A DNA stretch of 32,236 bases from Firmicutes bacterium CAG:475 (lineage in GTDB: Bacteria > Bacillota > Clostridia > Christensenellales > CAG-917), in the NCBI GenBank assembly GCA_000434435.1, contig FR895539.1:1-32236 (forward strand), written 5' to 3'. Of this stretch, positions 23,111-31,064 are shown piece after piece. Under the pieces are notes generated by a model. The model worked only from the letters and a program-made list of their open reading frames with translations, was not told the origin of the DNA and did not search any database. Both the position numbers and the translations under genes were made by a program. Numbering within the stretch: the first letter of the stretch is position 1; each line of letters opens with the position of its first letter.

Positions 23111-25957
23111 ATGTCCGAAAATCAAGACAACAACGTCTATATACCATCGGAAGTTCTGCCCGAGCAGGAACAAAACACCGCCGAGCGTTTTGTCACCGAC
23201 CTCGAAAAAGGACTGGGGCAAGAGGACGTGAAAAACAGGGTTGCCCAAGGCAAAGTCAACGGCGACACCAACGTCAAGACGAAGAGCGTTGCGCAAATTT
23301 TGCGTGAAAACATCGTCACTTTTTTCAATTTCGTATTTATCGCGCTTGCGGCGTTGATATTTTTCTTTGTGGACTCTCACGAAAGCATAGTGTCCATTAT
23401 GGGCAACTTCGGTTTTATGTTGCTCATCGTATTCAACGCTCTCGTGGGCATTTTTCAAGAGCTTAGAGCAAAACGCACGATAGACAAACTTTCCCTCATC
23501 TCCGCACCAAAAGCCATTGTTTTGCGTGACGGCGAGCAAAAGGAAATCGCAATCAAGGACATCGTGCTCGACGATTTGACCATTCTTTCAAGCGGAAGTC
23601 AGATTTGTGCGGACGCAATCGTCGTCGAAGGCTCGATCGAAGTCAACGAAAGCCTTATCACCGGCGAGCCGGACGCAATCCAAAAAAATCCCGGCGACGA
23701 AATTATGTCGGGCAGCTTTGTCGTGTCGGGCACGGCAAAGGCGCAAGTGGAACACGTTGGCGCGGACAACTTCGCAACCAAAATAAGTTCGGGCGCAAAA
23801 TATTTCAAAAAGCCCAACAGCGAAATTTGGCGTTCGCTTATGTTTATCGTCAAAGTGATGGCAAGCATAATCGTTCCGCTTGGCATAGTGCTTTTCTGCG
23901 TCAAATATTTCGTGCAAAACAACCCCGAAGACGCTCAAAAGATGATCACCACCCTGCTCGGTTACAAGATAAGTTCTCACCTTTCGACAACCGTTTTGGG
24001 CACGATCGCAACCGTCATAGGCATGATTCCGTCGGGACTCGTCGCGCTGTCCTCAACGGTGTTTTGCGTCAGCATAATGCGTCTTTCACGCCACAAAACG
24101 CTTGCGCAAGACCTCTATTGCGTTGAAACCCTTGCGCGCGTCGACGTGCTTTGCCTTGACAAAACCGGCACTATCACCGAAGGCACGATGGAAGTCAACG
24201 ATTTGTCCCCCGCAAAAGGCAAAAACGCGTCGGATATAATGCAAATCATCAAAAACGTGACGAGTGCGCTCGAAGACGACAACGCAACCATAAACGCCCT
24301 TCGCGCCTACGTTGCGGAACTCAACGGTTGCGGCAACGTAGAACAAGTCGTCCCCTTCTCCTCTCAACGCAAGTGGAGCGGCGCAAGAATAGACGGCGTT
24401 TCCTACGTCATAGGCGCACCCGAATTCGTGTTCAAAAAGCGCACCAAAGCCATGGAAAACACCATGTCCGAAATGGCGCAAAAGGGATTCAGAGTCATGG
24501 TTGTTGCATCGTCGAAAAACCAATTCGGCGACGGCACTCTTCCCAAAACGCTCACCTTGGAAAGTTTCGTTTTCATCACCGACAAGATAAGAAAAGAAGC
24601 ACCCGACACGCTCCGCTTTTTCAAACAAGAAGGCGTAACCGTCAAGATTATATCGGGCGACAATCCCCAAACCGTACGCGCGGTCGCAATGCGCGCGGGG
24701 CTTGAAGACTGCGACAACATTGTGGATATGTCCACCCTCGAAACAGAGGAAGAAGTGTACGAGGCGGCAACAAAATACACCATTTTCGGTCGTGTTTTGC
24801 CCGACCAAAAACTTATGCTTGTAAAAGCTCTCAAAAAGGCGGGGCACACCGTTGCAATGACGGGCGACGGCGTCAACGACGTGCTTGCGCTCAAAGAAGC
24901 GGACTGCTCGGTTGCAATGGCGTCCGGCTCGGACGCAGCGAAAAACGTAAGCTCTCTAGTGCTTTTGGACAGCAATTTCTCGTCCATGCCCAGAGTGGTT
25001 GCCGAGGGCAGACGCTCCATAAACAACCTCGAACGTTCGGCTGCGCTGTATATTATGAAAACCATCTACAACACGCTTTTGGCACTGTTGTTTATGATTG
25101 TAGTCGATCCTCTTCCCTTCACTCCGCAAAATCTCACGATTATGGGCGCGGTCACGATAGGCATGCCCTCCGTCGTGCTTGCTCTCGAACCGAATGCCGA
25201 CAGAGTGACGGGCAGATTTTTACCGAAAGTGCTCTCAAACGCCGTACCCGGCGGAATTACGGTGCTACTCGGCGCAATAGCCGTGATAATTTGCAACAGA
25301 TTTTTCCTCACGGATATCACCGACGCACAATCGCAAACGGTGTTTATTTGGATAATCACTTTCGTTGGCTTCTTGCTTCTTTTCAAAGTTTCCCTCCCCA
25401 CAAAGCTGTCTAGTTGGTCTGCTTTTTTCGGCATCAGCGACTTTATGAACGAAAAGGCGAAAGAGGAAGCCAAAGCGCAAAAAATCGATTCGAGTTTGTA
25501 CGACGGCTGCGTTGACGACAGCGAAAAAGGCTATTCCATCGCAAACGGCGTCGTGATGAAAGTCGTCGAAACGAAGGACGTCAAAGTCAAAAAGGAAAAG
25601 AAACCGCGCAAAAAGCACAAGGTCAACAAATCCAATTTGCTCATCGCGCTCAATTTGTTCATGTACTTGCTGATGATATTCATTTTCGTAGGCGTCTATT
25701 TCATCTCAATCAACGCTACGATAAATGGCGAGCAAGTTGACGTAGTACAGTTCTTGCGCACCTTCTTCCGTCTTGACAATCATATCACGTGGGCGATGGG
25801 CAAGGCAATGCTTGCGATAGGAGCGATACTCACGTTCTCCTACATCGGTTTGGTTGCGATTATGAATCAAATCAAGCTCGAACACGGCGATGCAATCGAG
25901 AAGAAATTCGAACGCATTGACGCAAAAATGCGCGTAAAAGCACCGAAAATCAAATAA
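23111..25957 (+). CDS. Cation-transporting P-type ATPase (CtpE-like)
   Basis: This 948-residue pump moves a cation, probably Ca2+, across the membrane with ATP. The actuator-domain motif is TGEP (184-187) where most P-type pumps have TGES. M4 carries PSGL (307-310), the phosphorylated aspartate is D350 in DKTGT, and the P-domain has SGDNP (515-519) and GDGVND (585-590). The N-terminal stretch GLGQEDVKNRVAQGKVN (34-50) is typical of the group that includes mycobacterial CtpE. A Lys-rich cytoplasmic loop (VKKEKKPRKKHK) interrupts the last membrane block. The start at 23111 has AAGGGAG 5 bp upstream. The GH27 gene begins 23 bp downstream and is probably co-transcribed, though no functional link is obvious. 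Ion specificity is inferred from family resemblance only. Confidence 0.9.
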   Translation: MSENQDNNVYIPSEVLPEQEQNTAERFVTDLEKGLGQEDVKNRVAQGKVNGDTNVKTKSVAQILRENIVTFFNFVFIALAALIFFFVDSHESIVSIMGNFGFMLLIVFNALVGIFQELRAKRTIDKLSLISAPKAIVLRDGEQKEIAIKDIVLDDLTILSSGSQICADAIVVEGSIEVNESLITGEPDAIQKNPGDEIMSGSFVVSGTAKAQVEHVGADNFATKISSGAKYFKKPNSEIWRSLMFIVKVMASIIVPLGIVLFCVKYFVQNNPEDAQKMITTLLGYKISSHLSTTVLGTIATVIGMIPSGLVALSSTVFCVSIMRLSRHKTLAQDLYCVETLARVDVLCLDKTGTITEGTMEVNDLSPAKGKNASDIMQIIKNVTSALEDDNATINALRAYVAELNGCGNVEQVVPFSSQRKWSGARIDGVSYVIGAPEFVFKKRTKAMENTMSEMAQKGFRVMVVASSKNQFGDGTLPKTLTLESFVFITDKIRKEAPDTLRFFKQEGVTVKIISGDNPQTVRAVAMRAGLEDCDNIVDMSTLETEEEVYEAATKYTIFGRVLPDQKLMLVKALKKAGHTVAMTGDGVNDVLALKEADCSVAMASGSDAAKNVSSLVLLDSNFSSMPRVVAEGRRSINNLERSAALYIMKTIYNTLLALLFMIVVDPLPFTPQNLTIMGAVTIGMPSVVLALEPNADRVTGRFLPKVLSNAVPGGITVLLGAIAVIICNRFFLTDITDAQSQTVFIWIITFVGFLLLFKVSLPTKLSSWSAFFGISDFMNEKAKEEAKAQKIDSSLYDGCVDDSEKGYSIANGVVMKVVETKDVKVKKEKKPRKKHKVNKSNLLIALNLFMYLLMIFIFVGVYFISINATINGEQVDVVQFLRTFFRLDNHITWAMGKAMLAIGAILTFSYIGLVAIMNQIKLEHGDAIEKKFERIDAKMRVKAPKIK

Positions 25958-25980
25958 AAAACAATATAATCAGGTGGAAA

Positions 25981-27606
25981 ATGAAACGTAACAACATGTG
26001 TCCTTTTTGCTTTATCAAAAGCTTGTTTCAAAAGAAAAAGCCCACAAGCGTAAATCCGCAACTGCCCGACTACGAAAACGGCGTTGCGCTCACTCCCCCT
26101 ATGGGCTGGTCTAGCTGGAACACGTTCAGAAACCGCATAAACGAAAAACTTATTCTCGACACCGCAAAGGCGATGAAGGACAACGGACTTATCGACGCAG
26201 GCTACAAGTACATCAACCTCGACGATTGCTGGCAATCCTCTTTGCGAGACGAAAACGGCGAGCTCGTAGGCGATTACGAAACCTTTCCTAACGGCATAGC
26301 AAACCTTGCAAAGCAAGTCAACGCAATGGGCTTGAAACTGGGCGCATACACTTCAAACGGCACTCTCACCTGCGAAGACTTGCCGGCAAGCCTCGGCAGA
26401 GAGCAATACGACGCCTACACCCTTGCCAAATGGGGCGTTGAGTATTTCAAATACGACTATTGCCACCATATCCCCATTTCCAAATACGCTCCCCTCGTGT
26501 ACTCGATAAGCATATCTCAATTCGATTCGCACCCTATGGAGTATTCCGTACACAATGCAGTGCTTTCCGGGCTTGCGAGATTTATGACGGATACAAAACT
26601 TCCGAGCGGAAGCTATGTTTCCGGGCTTGACGCAAACCAAGGTCGCATCACCTACAACAATATCGAAGTCGACGAGGACGGCAAATACGTGCTCACCGTC
26701 AACATCAAAAAGAAAGGCGCGTACGAAAAATATCTCATCGCAAAAGTCAACGACGGCGAGGAATACGAACTTCTCTTCCCTCCTCAAAAGCGCTACAACC
26801 TCACCGCAAGATTCCAAGTCATCGTCAACCTTACGGCAGGCAAAAACAAAATCGAACTCTTCAACCCCGTCACGAGCAAAGCCGACAGCGAAATGTATCA
26901 ATATCGTCGTATGGGCAAAGCTCTCAAAGACGCAACGGCAAGGGTTGCCAAAGAGCGCAAACAAAAAGAAAAACCCATCGTTTTTTCAATCTGCGAATGG
27001 GGCTGGGGCAAACCGTACAACTGGGGCGCGAAGGCGGGCAATCTCTGGCGCACTACTCCCGATATTCGCCCGTGGTGGATCTGGATAAAACTTATATACG
27101 AGCACACCGTCAAGCTCTATCCGTACGCAAGCAAAGGACACTACAACGATCCCGATATGCTTGAAGTGGGCAACGGCAAACTCACATACAATCAAAACGT
27201 ATCGCACTTCTCGCTTTGGTGCATGATGAACGCTCCCCTCATTCTCGGCAACGATTTGCGCAGCATGAACGAGCAAGTCAGGAGCATCGTCGCCAACAAG
27301 AATATGATCGCAATCAACCAAGACGCCCTTGCAAAGCAAGCCAAACGTGTCAAAAAAGGCATTGTGGACGTGCTTGCAAAACCGCTTGCGGACGGCTCGG
27401 TTGCGGTGTGCTTCTTCAACAAGGCCTCACACGGCGCAAGAGCGAAATTCGATCTCAACACGCTTGTCGACGACAAATACGTTGCAATGACCAAGCAAAA
27501 CGAATATCACGCAAAAGAGCAATGGAGCGGTGAAAATCTCACCACAAACGGCACTCTCACCGTATTGCTTGAAAAGTGTCAAAGCAAAGTTTACATAATC
27601 AAATAA
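25981..27606 (+). CDS. Alpha-galactosidase, glycoside hydrolase family 27, with inserted domain
   Basis: This 541-residue enzyme removes terminal alpha-galactose from sugars. It has no signal peptide, so it acts in the cytoplasm. The TIM barrel begins TPPMGWSSWNTF (38-49), with NLDDCW (79-84) and the nucleophile D159 in KYDYC. The acid/base is probably D361 in WRTTPDIRPWW, and EWGWG (339-343), HYNDPDML (387-394) and the C-terminal beta domain follow. Between the nucleophile strand and ICEWGWG lies an extra segment of about 120 residues (roughly 180-300). Its beta-rich sequence (YVLTVNIKKKG, VIVNLTAGKNKIELFNP) resembles a CBM35/CBM6-type sandwich. AGGTGG precedes the ATG 5 bp away. A GPH-type sugar symporter is convergent downstream, a likely uptake partner. 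The N-terminal 30 residues are short, basic and Cys-containing (MCPFC). Confidence 0.93.
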   Translation: MKRNNMCPFCFIKSLFQKKKPTSVNPQLPDYENGVALTPPMGWSSWNTFRNRINEKLILDTAKAMKDNGLIDAGYKYINLDDCWQSSLRDENGELVGDYETFPNGIANLAKQVNAMGLKLGAYTSNGTLTCEDLPASLGREQYDAYTLAKWGVEYFKYDYCHHIPISKYAPLVYSISISQFDSHPMEYSVHNAVLSGLARFMTDTKLPSGSYVSGLDANQGRITYNNIEVDEDGKYVLTVNIKKKGAYEKYLIAKVNDGEEYELLFPPQKRYNLTARFQVIVNLTAGKNKIELFNPVTSKADSEMYQYRRMGKALKDATARVAKERKQKEKPIVFSICEWGWGKPYNWGAKAGNLWRTTPDIRPWWIWIKLIYEHTVKLYPYASKGHYNDPDMLEVGNGKLTYNQNVSHFSLWCMMNAPLILGNDLRSMNEQVRSIVANKNMIAINQDALAKQAKRVKKGIVDVLAKPLADGSVAVCFFNKASHGARAKFDLNTLVDDKYVAMTKQNEYHAKEQWSGENLTTNGTLTVLLEKCQSKVYIIK

Positions 27607-27694
27607 ACGCTTTATCGCATCGAAAAAGCCGTTTAATCTGCGTATAATTGCAAAACGACGAAAATTTAAAGTCGCAAAACAATCGAAAATTTGC

Positions 27695-27724
27695 AAAAAC
27701 CACCGACTATGCTCGGTGGTTTTT
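27695..27724 (+). terminator. Terminator after the alpha-galactosidase gene
   Basis: AAAAACCACCGA (27695-27706) and TCGGTGGTTTTT (27713-27724) form a perfect 12-bp stem with loop CTATGC. It is symmetric enough to work in both directions. Confidence 0.93.
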
Positions 27725-27731
27725 CATATGA

Positions 27732-27758
27732 AAAAGCCCCGCTTTTCGCGAGGCTTTT
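27732..27758 (-). terminator. Terminator of the GPH symporter gene
   Basis: AAAAGCCCCGC (27732-27742) pairs with GCGAGGCTTTT (27748-27758) with one C-A mismatch; on the minus strand it is followed by a T-run. Together with the hairpin at 27695-27724 it isolates two convergent genes. Confidence 0.85.
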
Positions 27759-27772
27759 AACGTCTTTGCGGA

Positions 27773-29446
27773 TTATTCTTCCATATCCTTATCAGGCTCG
27801 TCAGCTTCGTTCATTTCTTCTTCGAAATGCTCCGCAAGAGCTTCTTCAAACGGCTCTTGAACGCCGTCTTTTCGTGTATCGCAATCTTTTTCAAACTCGG
27901 AGCAATTGCCGTCGCACTCTTCTTCAACGATTTGCGCCGCCTCGTTCTCCGCTCTGCGCACCGCAAGTTCTTCGCGCATTTGCGTCTTCGTCTTTTCGTC
28001 GATCTTATAGAAGAACATCAAAAGCGAGCTTGCAAGCATGCAAAGACCGGGGAGCAAGAAATAGATGATCCACGCTTTGTTTTGCATGCCGTCGGTGACG
28101 TAGCTTGCGATTGCCTGCATATTTTCCGCGCTGCCTTGAACGCCGATGTGCGAAACATCCGCATATTTTGCCGCGTCGTAACCGATTGCGCCGATAAACA
28201 AAATACCGAGCGAAACGGAAAGCGCGTTTGAAAGTTTGTTGGACATCGACAGGATTGCAAACTGCGTACCCTCGGTACGTTTGCCCGTTTTCCACTCTTG
28301 ATAATCGACGATGTCCGCCGTCATAACCATTGGCAAATAACCGTTCGGACCGAAAGCGAAGCCGAGGAAGAATTGATAAATCCAGATTGCCCAAATGCTT
28401 CTGCCGAAGCTGCCCGTGGGGCTGAGCGTGTAGATGAGCGTTGCGATAAGCGTAACCGCAAAACCGTAGAAACCTGCGGTGATAAAATACTTCTTTTCGC
28501 CGAGTTTTTTGTTGATAATCGGGTTCAAAACTATCGTAACCATGGACGAGATTGCCGACGTTATGCCGATTGCCCAGCTGCAAGCGTCGCCGTAAAGCGT
28601 GCCCATGCCGATAAAGGAAAGGTCTATGCCGTCGCGAATGAGTATGCACGTTGCCTGCACCGCTATGCCGAGGCCGATGTTTCTTCCGAATCCGAGAATG
28701 TACGTCCCGAAAACGATGAGCAACATTTTGTTGTTTTTGAGCTCTCTGAACATCTCTTTGAAGCTCATACCGGCAGACGTGTTGGACTTGACGATTTCCT
28801 TACACTTGAAGTACATAAGGAGTTGGAATATAAGCCCTAATCCCGCCATAATCGCCGCAGTGATAAGATATTCCGTTTGTCCTACCGCGCCGTCCGAGCC
28901 GGTGAGAATACACACAAAACTTACGAACACGCCGGGAGCGGCAAGCGCGACGGATTTGAGCGTGTTGCCGAGCCCTGCCGCATTGTTGATCTCTTCACTG
29001 CTCTTCGAAATGAGCGAAAGCATGCCTTGCGAGGGGATGTCCGCCATCGTCATGGATATATTCCAAAGCACAACGACGAAGATGATGTAAATATATCTGC
29101 CTGCGTTTGAAGAAAACGGAATAAACACAAACGAAATCATCGTCAGCACTGCAAGCGGAAACGCCGAAAACAAAATCCACGGACGCATTTTGCCCGCCTT
29201 GAAGTTGGCTCTGTCGATGAGGTTGCCGATTACGAAGTCCGCAACGATACTTATAAATTTTGCCGCGAGGATGATACCTGCCACCGCCATCAAGTCTGCT
29301 TGAAGAATTTTGTTGAAAAACTCCGCCTGATAGCTGTTGATAAGGCCGATACCGAGGTTGATACCCATCAGTCCCAAAGCGTAAATCCACATATTTGCGG
29401 TCAATGCTCCGGCCTTTTTCTCCTTTTTGTTTACCAAATCCGTCAT
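27773..29446 (-). CDS. GPH-family (MelB-like) sugar:cation symporter
   Basis: This 557-residue transporter of the glycoside-pentoside-hexuronide family takes up a glycoside with Na+ or H+. Twelve hydrophobic segments are spread over residues 15-485. Family marks are the KFISIVADFVIGNLIDR stretch, with the acidic residues used in cation coupling, the RPWIL motif that follows, and the later DIVDYQEWKTGKRTEG loop. The last 70 residues form an acidic Glu/Asp-rich tail with paired Cys (EEECDGNC), unusual for this family. The start at 29446 has AAAGGGG 5 bp upstream; nine further codons are open above it. It is transcribed from its own promoter and is convergent with the GH27 gene, which fits import of alpha-galactosides, but the substrate is not proven by sequence. 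Confidence 0.91.
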   Translation of the reverse strand: MTDLVNKKEKKAGALTANMWIYALGLMGINLGIGLINSYQAEFFNKILQADLMAVAGIILAAKFISIVADFVIGNLIDRANFKAGKMRPWILFSAFPLAVLTMISFVFIPFSSNAGRYIYIIFVVVLWNISMTMADIPSQGMLSLISKSSEEINNAAGLGNTLKSVALAAPGVFVSFVCILTGSDGAVGQTEYLITAAIMAGLGLIFQLLMYFKCKEIVKSNTSAGMSFKEMFRELKNNKMLLIVFGTYILGFGRNIGLGIAVQATCILIRDGIDLSFIGMGTLYGDACSWAIGITSAISSMVTIVLNPIINKKLGEKKYFITAGFYGFAVTLIATLIYTLSPTGSFGRSIWAIWIYQFFLGFAFGPNGYLPMVMTADIVDYQEWKTGKRTEGTQFAILSMSNKLSNALSVSLGILFIGAIGYDAAKYADVSHIGVQGSAENMQAIASYVTDGMQNKAWIIYFLLPGLCMLASSLLMFFYKIDEKTKTQMREELAVRRAENEAAQIVEEECDGNCSEFEKDCDTRKDGVQEPFEEALAEHFEEEMNEADEPDKDMEE

Positions 29447-29487
29447 AATTTCCCCTTTGCGCAAGCGCGCCAATTTGATATGTATTA

Positions 29488-29516
29488 ATTATATATTAAA
29501 ATCTATTCGTTTTCAA
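29488..29516 (-). promoter_or_regulatory. Promoter of the GPH symporter gene
   Basis: On the minus strand TTGAAA (29511-29516), a 17-bp spacer and a perfect TATAAT (29488-29493), 41 bp before the start codon. Confidence 0.85.
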
Positions 29517-29564
29517 TACCGAATCTTGCAATTGTACGATATTTTTGCAAACGCTTGAAAAATC

Positions 29565-29600
29565 GGCAAAAATAAGGACGGCCGCTTTGGTCGTCCCTAT
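29565..29600 (-). terminator. Terminator of the aminotransferase gene
   Basis: ATAAGGACGGCC (29572-29583) and GGTCGTCCCTAT (29589-29600) pair with one mismatch and one G-U, loop GCTTT; the minus strand continues TTATTTTT. A longer T-run on the plus side would make it work in that direction as well. Confidence 0.8.
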
Positions 29601-29620
29601 TTTTTTAAAATTCTTTTTCG

Positions 29621-30889
29621 CTATTTTGCCAAATACTTTTCGGCAAGCGCGATTCTTATGGCGCACGTAAGAACGTCGATTGCAAAATTCATTTCGTCAA
29701 GCGACGGCACGCTGGGCGCAATGCGGATGTTGGAATCGTTGTCGTCCATTCTGTACGGAAACGTCGAGCCTGCCGCCGTGAATTTGACTCCCGCATCGGA
29801 CGCAAGGCTTACGATACGTTTTGCGCATCCGGGCACGTCGAGAGAGATAAAATAGCCGCCTCTCGGCTTTGACCAACTCACGTTTTCGTCATCGCCGAAA
29901 GCCTCTTCCATTCTATCCTTGAAAAGGTCGAATTTCGGGCGCAAAATCGCTGCGTGTTGCGCCATGATTTTCTTTATATTGTCAACGTTTTTTAGGTATT
30001 CGACGTGAATGACCTGATTGACTTTGTTGGGGTTTATCCTCTTGAAAAACAAGCGTTTGAGCATATCCTGCACGTTGTTTTGCGAGGACGCGAACACCGC
30101 CACGCCGCTGCCTGCAAAAGTGATTTTTGCGGTGGATGCAAAGCAATAAATCATATCGCTCGTTCCTGCTTTTCTTGCAACGTCGAAGATGTTTTTGAGT
30201 TTATCGTCTGTGTCGTAGAGCGAGTGCACGCAATATGCGTTGTCCCAAAACACTCTGAAATCTTTTGCCTTCGGTTTGAGGTTTGCCATACGCTCGACAA
30301 CCTTGTCCGAAAACACGATACCCGTGGGGTTTGAATACTTTGGAACGCACCAAATACCCTTTATGCTTTCGTCGTCGCGAACGAGTTTCTCAACGAGATC
30401 CATATCCGGACCGTCCGCAAGCATAGGCACGGTTATCATATCGATGCCGAAGTTTTCGCAAATGGAAAAGTGTCTGTCGTATCCGGGTGCGGGGCAAATA
30501 AACTTAACCTTGTCGAGTTTATTCCACGGCGTAGAGCCGAGTACGCCGAATTGCATTGCAAACTGCACCACGTTGTACATAATGTCGAGCGAAGATCCGT
30601 CAATGGCGATAACCTCGTCCGCTTTGACACCCAAAAGGTCGGCAAAAAGTTCTCTTGCCTGCTTCACGCCTGCGGGTTCGCCGTAATTTCTTGCGTCGAC
30701 GCCGCTCATCATAAAGTCGCATTTTGCGGCATTTTCAAGCATGGGCATGGATATGTCGAGTTGTTCCTTCGACGGCTTTCCCCTCGTCATATCGACGTGT
30801 CTGTCTGCTTTTTGGAGTTTTTTGTAGGCTTTTTGTTCTTGTTTGAGCAACTCTTCAAGCTCGCTTTTAGACAATGCTTTGTAGTCCAT
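29621..30889 (-). CDS. PLP-dependent aspartate aminotransferase, subgroup Ic
   Basis: This 422-residue enzyme moves the amino group between aspartate and 2-oxoglutarate in the cytoplasm. The early motif DMTRGKPSKEQLDIS (33-47) is typical of the Ic subgroup (PF12897), which differs from classical AspC. The PLP pocket shows NPTG (187-190), Asp216 and Tyr219 in WDNAYCVHSLYD, and the Schiff-base Lys255 in STAKITFAGSG. RGGYFISLDVPG and SNIRIAPSVP carry the C-terminal domain and the carboxylate-binding Arg. I use the ATG at 30889: AGGTGG lies about 5 bp upstream, whereas a GTG three codons earlier has no room for a ribosome site. Its link to the lysine importer region, if any, would be through aspartate-derived amino acids only. 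Confidence 0.92.
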   Translation of the reverse strand: MDYKALSKSELEELLKQEQKAYKKLQKADRHVDMTRGKPSKEQLDISMPMLENAAKCDFMMSGVDARNYGEPAGVKQARELFADLLGVKADEVIAIDGSSLDIMYNVVQFAMQFGVLGSTPWNKLDKVKFICPAPGYDRHFSICENFGIDMITVPMLADGPDMDLVEKLVRDDESIKGIWCVPKYSNPTGIVFSDKVVERMANLKPKAKDFRVFWDNAYCVHSLYDTDDKLKNIFDVARKAGTSDMIYCFASTAKITFAGSGVAVFASSQNNVQDMLKRLFFKRINPNKVNQVIHVEYLKNVDNIKKIMAQHAAILRPKFDLFKDRMEEAFGDDENVSWSKPRGGYFISLDVPGCAKRIVSLASDAGVKFTAAGSTFPYRMDDNDSNIRIAPSVPSLDEMNFAIDVLTCAIRIALAEKYLAK

Positions 30890-30945
30890 AAATGCCACCT
30901 TTCCTATTTTTACACTATATGCCGCGCGCGCCGTTTGCCGTGAGC

Positions 30946-30974
30946 GGTATATTCAAGACGTTTTTTCAACGCAA
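30946..30974 (-). promoter_or_regulatory. Candidate promoter of the aminotransferase gene
   Basis: On the minus strand TTGCGT (30969-30974), a 17-bp spacer and TATACC (30946-30951), about 57 bp before the start codon. I see no clear terminator for der in 30975-31064, so read-through from der is also possible. Confidence 0.4.
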
Positions 30975-31064
30975 AGACTATATCACCGACTCTTTGGTTT
31001 GGCAATTCATTTTTGCGATTTTTTCACAAAGAATTTACGCCGATTTTTTCCAAAAATCCGCAGC

